Source: Ulota crispa (lineage: Eukaryota; Streptophyta; Bryopsida; Orthotrichales; Orthotrichaceae). Taken from it: a DNA stretch of 64,000 bases. A model generated the notes under the pieces. That model was not told the origin of the DNA and made no database searches. It worked only from the letters and a program-made list of their open reading frames with translations. Below, in pieces: positions 56,144-64,000 of this stretch. Every line of letters begins with the position of its first letter. Within the stretch, counting starts at the first letter, position 1. The stretch spans positions 4,590,501 to 4,654,500 of the forward strand of contig OY987251.1 of the NCBI GenBank assembly GCA_963920765.1, given 5' to 3'. The translations under genes were made by a program, and so were the position numbers.

Positions 56144-59064
56144 ATGGCGCAACGAGCTGGACGGAGCGTGGGGAATCTCTTCAACAAGTTGTGGAAACAA
56201 CAACAACAACAGTCATGGAGACAGGTGATCCGAAACACAAACACTACTCATGGTAGTAGTAAAGCTCTAGTGAATGAGGGTTTCCACGTCGAGCTGCAAC
56301 GAATCTCCCCTGCTTTCCGACAACCGCAACAACTATTGCCTCGGAACTTAGGGTTTCAGAACAGGAGGCTTTATTACACGGACCAGCGCGGAGTGGTGCA
56401 CTTCAAGAGACGCGGGCCAACCGTATGGATCCAAGACACGCGTGGCGGTGGTCAGTCCGGGCAGAAGAAGCTCTTGATTGTTCTTGGAGTTGCGGGATGC
56501 GTGTCGGCGTACGTTTACTTCACCAATTTGCAGACCGTTCCTTACACTCACCGGCAACACTTCGTCTTGATCGGACCGGATCTGGAGCGCCAACTTGGAG
56601 AGCAGGAATTCAGCAGCGTAGGCTCTTCTCCCCTTCTCTTATCCAAACCCTAGCAACTCAAATCTTGTCCAGTAGGGTTTCCAGGCTGTTGCCACAAACC
56701 TTTGCTGACAAAGCGTGAATTCAACAACGTAGGCTCTCCTCCTCCTCCTCCTTTTAACCAAAACCTAGCAACTCAAATCCTGTGCTTACAAAGCAACAGC
56801 GTAGGGCCATTCTCCTCCTCCTCCTCTTAACCAAACCCTAGCAACTCAAACCTTGTCCATTAGGATTTCCAGGCTGTTGCCACAAACTTTTGGTTCCAAA
56901 GCGTGAATTCAACAGTGTAGGCCCTTCTCCTTCTCCTCTTAACCAAACCCTAGCAACTCAAATTCTGTCCATTAGGGTTTCCAGCTCTTCTCCTCTCCTC
57001 CTAACCAAAACCTCGCACTCAAATCCTGTCCATTAGGATTTCCAGGTTGTTGCTGCAAACCTTTGCTTACAAAGCGTGAATTCAACAGCGTAGGCTCTTC
57101 TCCACTTAACCAAACCCTAGCAACTCAAATCCTGTGCATTAGGGTTTCCAGGCTGTTTTCACAAACCGTTGCTTACAAAGCGAGTTCTCTTCATCTTTCT
57201 GCAGTTGAAGACGCAGATGTCGTCCAAGATTCTGCCGCCAATACACCCGCAGGCTGTGCGCATCCGTGGAATTGCGAGGGACGTGATCGAGGCAGCGATG
57301 GCGGGGACGAAGACCGAGAGTTCGGGTGAGTTACATCACACGCATGTCCCTCACCCGTCCTCCTCGCAGCCGAGGTTTTCAGAGAGCAGCAGCAGCAGCA
57401 ACTTGGAAGACAAGCTGCAGAAAACCTCGGAGGATCTGTACGGGGAGGAGAAGCTGGAAGACAACATGTGGGTGGACAAGAGCCGGCAGAAGGGCTTGGA
57501 CCAAGGCTCCCAGGGTTTCACCGCGCATTTGAATGGCTTGAAGTGGGAGGTGATTGTGGTTGATGAGGATAACATGAATGCGTTTTGCCTCCCTGGAGGC
57601 AAGATCGTCGTCTTCACCGGTCTTCTTACCAAGTTTCGGTCTGACGCTGAAGTTGCAACTGTTCTCGGTCACGAGGTATGGTTGCTCCGATTGCTGCTTG
57701 CTTGCTTGCTTGCTTTTGATGTTTTGCTACTGTTGCAGAATCTCGACCAGGCTGCTCTTGTGATTTCCCTGCTTGCGTTTCATGTATTGCTCGTTTTGAA
57801 GATTTCCTTGCTTGCTTTTGATGTTTTGCTCGTTTTGAAGAATCTCTACCAGGCTGCTCCTGTGATTTCCCTGCTTGCTTTAAACATCTGAAGGCGTGCT
57901 TTAATTAGAAAACCACTTACTAGAGCACACTGGAGAGAGCACTCTTGGTACAAGAGCCAAACCAAACCCTCTTGGCAGTGATCATACAATTTTCTCAATT
58001 AGCTCAAATGGTTAAAAAGACTGCCAAATGTGCTATAAATCCAAATTGTCCTTCGTCACATTTTTTTGGAAAGAAAGGTAGACGATCTCTGTGTATGAAC
58101 TTCTCTTGCAAACGTTTTAAGTGGGAGGTTGTAGATCACTGTTGAAGGGACAGTGGACAACTCCATTTTCATTTTGAAAGATTAGTGGGCTACAGACATT
58201 ATTAGCTAAGTCACCCTTACGCCAAAGTTTATGAATAAATGAGTCGTTGGTAACAAGAATTAGTATAGAAGGTTGGATCAGGTCCCTACTGGTTTTAGCC
58301 TTAACCTAAGCTACAGTGGCAAATATGGAAACGTGGTCATTCGCAGTGCTCTACAACATCCCATTTTTTGAAGTTGCAGAAGAAATCATGCATGTTGATC
58401 TAAATTTAATCTAAGCAGCTTAGGTTCCTGTACTAAAAAATCTCTCCACAGCTCGACACCATTCTCGCCACTCTAACTTATGTTAAGCTTGAAATTTGAA
58501 ACCACTGCAATGGCTTAATTTCTGTATGCTTTGGGTTATTGATTTTCAGGTTGGACACGTGGTAGCACGACATGTTGCAGAGAAGCTTACCCAAGGAGTC
58601 TGGCTAGGTTTCTTGCAGCTCATCATTCTTTCTTTTGTTTACGTCCCTGGCCTTGTCTCCAGCACTTCGGATCTTCTCCTCAAGCTTCCTTTCTCCAGGA
58701 GGTGAGCCTTGGAAAACTCAAAGTTTTTGTTCAAGGTGTGGATACTTTCTGTGGTAAATTTTTTGAAAGGCTGTATTTTTCTGACTATGTTTACTGATTC
58801 GACCACCCTTCCAGGATGGAGTCCGAGGCAGACCACATTGGTTTGATGTTAATGGCAGCAGCAGGCTACGACCCCACACTGGCACCGGCTTTCTATGAAA
58901 AAATGGGGCAACTCGGAAAGCAACCGGAGTATCTGCAATATGTCAACACTCATCCCTCTGGGAAGAAACGAGCTGAAGCACTGCAAGACAGCGGCACCAT
59001 GCAAGAAGCCGTGAGAATATACAGTGAGAAGATTGCTGGCCAGGGCCAACATGGATTTCTGTAG
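56144..59064 (+). CDS. OMA1: OMA1-like mitochondrial M48 zinc metalloprotease
   Basis: Four exons: 56144-56617, 57205-57675, 58550-58701 and 58815-59064; 448 residues with agreeing phases, close to plant OMA1 length. It cuts inner-membrane proteins in response to stress (known for yeast, animal and plant OMA1). Seen: a Gln/Arg-rich N-terminus suited to mitochondrial import, a membrane segment (residues ~110-128, LIVLGVAGCVSAYVYF), NAFCLPGGKIVVFTGLL, the zinc motif HEVGH (314-318, split between exons 2 and 3), a second hydrophobic segment (FLQLIILSFVYVPGLVSS) and SEADHIGL with Glu 370 as third ligand, then the THPSGKKRAEAL stretch shared by the family. Start: the ATG at 56144 follows a weaker upstream non-ATG extension. 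Intron 1 contains tandem copies of the exon 1 end. Identity secure; mitochondrial location by homology. Confidence -1.
56606..57100. repeat. Tandem units carrying the exon 1 end and 5' splice site of OMA1
   Basis: GAATTCAGCAGCGTAGGCTC at the true donor (56606-56625) is echoed by GAATTCAACARCGTAGG-type copies at about 56717, 56790 (partial), 56905 and 57078. Between them CCAAACCCTAGCAACTCAAA and TTAGGRTTTCCAGGCTGTTG repeat. Spacings are about 70-170 bp. Confidence -1.
57676..58549 (+). repeat. OMA1 intron 2, with short CTTGCTTG and CTTGCTTTTGATG repeats
   Basis: Right after the donor, TGCTTGCTTGCTTTTGATGT and GATTTCCCTGCTTGC recur three or four times (57695-57890). They keep the exon frame open into the intron, which is why a long reading frame continues there. 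No other feature in the intron. Confidence -1.
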
Positions 59065-59492
59065 CACAAAACCTCATATAAGCTTACCACCAACCTACTA
59101 TCTCTCTCAAATTGCCAGCACTAGGAAGCCTCTGTCCCGCTAGTAGACTTGTGAATACGTCATCAGCTCTTGCTCTTGCTTTGAATGCTGATTACAAATT
59201 GTCTGCTTTGGTACAAGGTACTCAAACAGTGATTGATTCAGATATTGATCTAGGGATTCATCAGTAATAACAGACATTTGTTGGAGCTATTTGCTTGTGT
59301 CTGTACAAGTGGTCCCCAAATATGATTTTCCGCTTTTAGCACAAGTGGCTAAAAAATACTGCTAAAAAAGCTTAAATTTTCAAATCTAACACTGGCAAGT
59401 TTACATTTTTTTCAGTTGCATGAAAAATTTGTTAACAATCCTGCGAAATTTAGCCAGTTTAAAGAACGCTACTCTGTACTTCGGTAGCTCTA

Positions 59493-60569
59493 AGGTAGAA
59501 CACCCATAAAGCTTGAACTAAAGGATTTTGGAGTAGGAAAACCAGTAGAGTATGAACTAAAAAAATAGTGCTAAGTAAGGAAGAATAAATCAAAAAATAT
59601 TGGCATCAATTTGAAAGTTCCAATTGCAAGCATTTGTTCACAAAGAATTTTTAAAGTCCAAAATCACTAAAAATGTATAGTTGTGTGTAGAAGAAGTGAT
59701 TGCTTAATGAAGTTTTTAATGTGCTCATACACTCATAATACCAACTTGAGGAGTTCATAGTGAGATGAGGCACTCAAAACCGTCATGATAGTACCCCAAA
59801 ACCATCACTTTGTCACCCATAATCAATTTCTTTTAACAGGGGGTTTCAGATATGTCGTTCAAAGGCAATTTTGTTCACGTGAATGAAATTGGTGAACAAG
59901 TTAGTCAAGCCATCGTTCATGTCCTCCTGATCACCCATTCAAATATCCGAATTTTAGTGAACTACTCACCACCCTTTCAACTTTGTCCACCATCACCAAT
60001 CTTGTACGGATCCCTTGAACTTCACCATCATTGCTTCTAATCTAGAACCCTTCGTCTCCACAATTGTCCGCTTCTAATCAAAATCTCTTCAGCTCCACCA
60101 TCTTTGCTTCTCACGCTTTGCAATTCCTTGAATGACCTTGACCTGGCAATCAACTTTGCATCCAAATTGTTTAGAGCTACGGAGCGAGAGCCAGAGGCAT
60201 GGAGCAAGAGCCACAAGCGCGGAGCAAGAGCCACAGGCGCGGAGCGAGAGCTAGAGGTGTGGATCAAAGGCGCAAATTGAGAGGTGAGAGGTGGGCAACA
60301 ACACAAACAGGCACGCGCACGGGAGCGACAGACAATCAGAGCTAGCGGGAGAGAGACGAGGAGAGAGAGGCTTCATGTTATTCACACGTGAACAAGCCAT
60401 GAGGACCTCCAAAAGATCCTCATGCCTCGTGCACTTTTGTGACTTCACGTTTACCATGAACAAAAACCCATTCCCGACCATTCGTTCACCGTTTTTTTGA
60501 GATATCTGAAACCCCCTGATCATTAAGTATGCGGATGGGGACATTCACTGAGAGGGGTTTTCCTTTCCT
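59493..60569. mobile_element. MITE family A, copy 7, hosting a ~680 bp insert
   Basis: The host starts AGGTAGAACACCCATAAAGC after TA and ends GGGGTTTTCCTTTCCT. The insert, 59840-60523, has inverted ends CAGGGGGTTTCAGATATG and GATATCTGAAACCCCCTG. Host text resumes after it in line with copy 8. The insert's own open frames (60251-60500) have no family features. Confidence -1.
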
Positions 60570-60796
60570 TACTACCAACTTACCGTCTCTCTCAAAGTCC
60601 CAACCCCGTCTGTGCTGTTAGTAGTCCTGTGAATTCGTCATCAGCTCTTGTTCTTGCTTTTGAATGCTGAATACAAATTGTCTGCTTTGGTGTAAGGTAC
60701 TCAACATTGATTGATTCAGATATTGGTCTAGGGATACAGAAGTAATAAGAGAGATTTGCTGGAGCTATGTGTTGTATCTGTACTTCGGTAGCTCTA

Positions 60797-61468
60797 AGGT
60801 AGGAACACCCATAAAGAGTGAAACTGAAGGATTTTGGATTAGGAATAACCAGTCGAGGATGAACTTTGAAAAAAAATAGTGTTAAGTAAGGAAGAGGAAA
60901 TTCAAAAAATATTGACATGAATTTGAAAGTTCCAATTGTAAGCATTTGTTCACAAAGATTTTTCAAAGTCCTAAATTATTGAAAATGTATTATTTATGTG
61001 TACGAGATGTTAAAAAGGATTTTAGTGAAGTTTTTAATGTGCCCATATGCTCATAATACTAACTTGAGGAGTTCTTCACCCTTAAACAATCAACGAATTG
61101 TCAAAAACAATACAATATGATGTATTTTTCTTGTATTTGGAATGCGTCCACACCTTTACTACATTTAAGATCAACAACGGAGTTGGAATATAAATCAATG
61201 CGGTTCTAGTGAGCTAGTCAAGATCCCAAGCTAAAACTTTTTGTTAGTAGCAAATGCCAGTTATATAGCAACGTACATACTATGTCCTATGATCAGCTGA
61301 TTGTACAAGGATTAGATAGTGGGATGGGGCACTCAAAGCCATCATGCTAGTCACCCAAACCCATCACTTTGTCACCCATAATCAGTTTTTTTAAACTGTC
61401 ATACAGAGACATCATTGACAGTAGTAAGTATGGGGATGGGACACTCCCAGAGAGGGGTTTTCCTACCT
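60797..61468. mobile_element. MITE family A, copy 8, hosting a family B MITE
   Basis: Ends AGGTAGGAACACCCATAAAG and GGGGTTTTCCTACCT with TA on both sides. 61078-61312 inside matches 51315-51545 (ACACCTTTACTACATTTAAG, GGTTCTAGTGAGCTAGTC). Confidence -1.
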
Positions 61469-62297
61469 TACCAGTTACTACCAACCTACCTGTCTCTCTC
61501 AAAATTCCCAACCCCGTCTGTGTGCTGTTAGTAGTCCTGTGAAGACGTCATCAGCTCTTGCTCTTGCTTTGAATGCCAAATACAAATTGTCTGCTTTTGT
61601 ACAAGGTACTCAGGGATTGGTCTAGGGATTCATGAGTAAAAAGACAAGTTTGTTTGAGCTACTTGTTATGTCTGTCCTTCGGTAGCTCCACGTCGGTGTC
61701 GGTACAAAAGCACTCACGGCAGAACACAAAGTGTTTGCTCTTGTACAAGGTACTCAACAGGAATTGGCTGAGGGATTGATCTAGGCCCTTGGGATCAGGA
61801 GTTTTTTTTGAAAGATATTAAATTACCAAAGTACTGGCGATGATTTACGATGATAATTTGCTTAGGTGGCTATTTTGGAAAAGCACTTCAAGAAACATGT
61901 TTTGTTCAAGAAGAAGAGTAGATAGAATATTGGCTAGTAATAGTTTTTGATTACACAAGTAAAGAGGCACAAGTGAAGTGTATTGACCACAACTTCTAAA
62001 AAAGTACTGCAAGTAAAATGTGAAAGATGAAATTTGTGAACAACTTTTGAAAAAGTACTACAAATAAAGTGTGAAGGATGAAATATGTGGCTAACAGAAC
62101 ATCCATATTATTTTGGTTGAAGATTGGATTGGCTATGTCAATCAACTAATCAGGGAATTCATATTTGGTCCTCAATCATGGCTTGGCCATATGATAATCA
62201 ATTAGAAGTGAACATTGGCTCCAAAGAAACTCTTTTTCAAGTTTATTTTCTTTAATGATAATGAAGCATAAAATTTTAAGGTGAATTTTGGCTATTA

Positions 62298-62693
62298 AGG
62301 TAGTAGCACCCATAAGCGCCATGTCCCCATGGGCGTCACCTGGCACAGTTAGAGGCTACTGAATACAAAATCAAATGGTTATGGGTGAGAAAGTGATGGT
62401 TATGGGTGATGAAGTGATGGTTGTGGGTGATTGCATGCCTGTTTTGAGTACCCATCTCACAATTTAAGAACCAATCAGCCTTGTTTTCAACATCTCTTAC
62501 ACATGGTTCTTACAATTTCAGTATTTTTGGACTTTGAAAAATCTTTGTGAACAAATGCTTGTAACTAGAACCTTGAAATTGATGCCAATGTTTTTGGTTT
62601 CCATTTCCTAACTTACAGTATTTTTTTCAAAATTAGTCAATTATTTTACCTACTCCAAAACCCTTATTTCCACGCTTATGGGTGCGCCTACCT
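62298..62693. mobile_element. MITE family A, copy 9, complete
   Basis: AGGTAGTAGCACCCATAAGC pairs with GCTTATGGGTGCGCCTACCT; TA flanks both ends (62296-62297, 62694-62695). 396 bp, in opposite orientation to copy 1. It is the clearest full copy and defines the ends of the family. Confidence -1.
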
Positions 62694-63539
62694 TAAACAC
62701 TGCTTGGAATTCATCACTAACAAGAGAGGATTTGTTGGAGCTATTTGTTGTGTCTGTACTTCGATAGCTCTACGTCGGTGTCGGTACAAAAAGCACTCAC
62801 AGCAGAGACAAGCAAGCACACGTGCGAGCACACTACTTGAGTACTGACACAAAAACCTGGCTGTTGTACTTTTTCCCACTCACTCCATTATGATCTTTGC
62901 ACTTCATGCAGTGGACCGGAAAAGCCATGAAGGCAGGCGTCTCCACTGCTTTGAATGCCGAAGGAGCTACTGCCTGTCAGCGCTTGTGACATTCAACTCC
63001 TAACGAAATCCCATTCTCACATTCATGGGTGGTGAAACCCTCCGAATATCCGATTGCCTGCTACATTCGTGGCATTCATTGCAGCTGTTTTTCTCCTTGG
63101 CAATAAATATGTCACAAACCGTGCAACATTTTCCCTTAACCTTTCATGATCTGACAGGTTAGACTTAACATAAGCTTAGTTACAGAGCGTTACAGCAAAG
63201 TAAAACACCAAAGCTGTCGTCTTGAACTCAAGTAGCTTAGCTTTCCCCTGCATTGGAAAAATCGTCTCTAAAATACTGTTTTTTTTCAAACCTTAGTAGG
63301 AGAGCATTATGTTCGAGAAGAAAACGTGAACAACTGGGCTCTTACCGAAGCGGAGTGAAAACCGAGGTGGGCAAACAATTTTGTATCGATACGGGGAAGA
63401 AGAGTCGGCAAATAATAATAGAGGTCACTTCGGGTGGGACCCCCAGCGAGCGAGCGATTCCGGCGTGGACCCCAAGCATAAAAAAGTACACGACATATTT
63501 TTGTGAGCATCTGGTAATGAATATTTGATTCTCCGAAAC
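62694..63539. other. No gene seen
   Basis: It contains a remnant of the OMA1 3'-flank repeat and unassigned DNA. The open frame at 63253-63528 has no family features. Confidence -1.
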
Positions 63540-64000
63540 GCTCTCTCTCTCTATCTCTATCTGTCTCTGTCTCTCTGTCTCTGTTTTTCTCTCTCTCATT
63601 TGTCTTAACTTCTCTGTCATTTGTCTTAAAAGTTAGCTGTGGCTCTTCGTGTCTGCAGAGCCGCTTTTGCTGCAATTGTCACTCGCTCTCTATGCCCCAA
63701 ATTTCGTCAAACTTTGTGCCGTGTGTAACTTTACCTGGGTTTCTCCAGTTCTGTTGATTGCCACCGGGAATCAGTCAGTCAGTTGGTCGGTGACTGTTAC
63801 CATTTTCTTTGCCCTTCACCGTCCCCGTCTTGGGAAAGCATCTTGATAGAATATCACCTCTTCTCTTCTTTTCCTGCATTTTTGTCTCGACCACCGCCTG
63901 CTGCCAAGCTTGCAAAGCTGACGCCTTTTTCCTGTGCAGTAAAATTAAGTCACAAGGGTAGGATCAGTGCACGTGTAAGAAATTTTGTAGTGATTCATCT
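63540..64000. repeat. CT-rich tract and possible upstream region of the next gene
   Basis: A run of CT, CTGT and CTAT repeats at 63540-63600 is followed by GC-richer DNA (CACCGTCCCCGTCTTGG, CGACCACCGCCTGCTGCC). CT-rich stretches often sit in plant promoters and leaders. No coding start could be placed before the window ends. Confidence -1.

Larger units (their letters stand above)
59085..61700. repeat. Three repeats of the OMA1 3' flank plus MITE
   Basis: CCTACTATCTCTCTCAAA, GTCATCAGCTCTTGCTCTTG and TACAAATTGTCTGCTTTGGT recur in order at about 59090, 60575 and 61485, each followed by a CTTCGGTAGCTC block. The first two are followed directly by a family A MITE. A shorter fourth remnant lies at 61700-61810 and a fifth near 62700-62800. 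Confidence -1.

Noticed and set aside
57676..57891. Extension of OMA1 exon 2 with Leu-rich LLACLLAFDVLL repeats, which could look like a membrane domain
   Set aside because: It begins exactly after the donor GAG|GTATGG, interrupts the HEVGH zinc motif, and consists of simple repeats. The spliced form restores the motif.
63307..63675. Minus-strand frame with DRETETDRDRERER
   Set aside because: Low-complexity product of the CT-rich tract; no support as a gene.

Overview
This is nuclear DNA from a land plant. The genes have spliced GT-AG introns, two encode predicted plastid-targeted proteins (ribosomal protein S20 and a multi-pass membrane protein), and one is a plant-type IRE1 with a DMG activation motif. 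The gaps between genes are AT-rich and full of small inverted-repeat transposons. Moderate introns, roughly one gene per 8-10 kb and a MITE-rich, LTR-poor landscape suggest a bryophyte-grade or other compact plant genome. I cannot name the species.

Layout. 1-5,920: a decayed 2-oxoglutarate dioxygenase gene on the minus strand whose introns are loaded with repeats and whose 5' flank is present three times. 7,547-11,186: a dead hAT transposase gene carrying a captured ubiquitin fragment. 11,190-17,497: no gene, with several MITEs. 17,498-22,502: IRE1 on the plus strand, eight exons, 929 residues. 22,503-29,826: no gene, with MITEs and one strong hairpin. 29,827-33,103 and 47,338-50,560: two arms of a ~3.2 kb inverted duplication, each with one intact intronless gene for a degenerate calmodulin-like protein, the two genes facing each other. 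The ~14 kb spacer holds a plastid membrane-protein gene (35,276-36,322, minus) and a ubiquitin-S27a fusion gene (41,051-42,943, minus). 52,039-54,553: plastid ribosomal protein S20. 56,144-59,064: an OMA1-like M48 metalloprotease. 59,065-64,000: repeated copies of the protease 3' flank, MITEs, and a CT-rich tract that may lead into the next gene.

The genes do not form a pathway. They serve ER stress sensing (IRE1), mitochondrial protein quality control (OMA1-like), cytosolic and plastid translation (Ub-S27a, S20), and unknown roles. What links the window is structural: short local duplications around genes are frequent. Exon-intron junctions are copied inside the first introns of three separate genes, and gene flanks are copied two to three times. 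In the S20 gene the copies form four possible in-frame 15-nt microexons. A MITE terminus also abuts, and partly forms, the stop codon of the ubiquitin-S27a gene.

Exon coordinates were read by eye from splice signals, reading frame and family knowledge. They have not been checked against transcripts.
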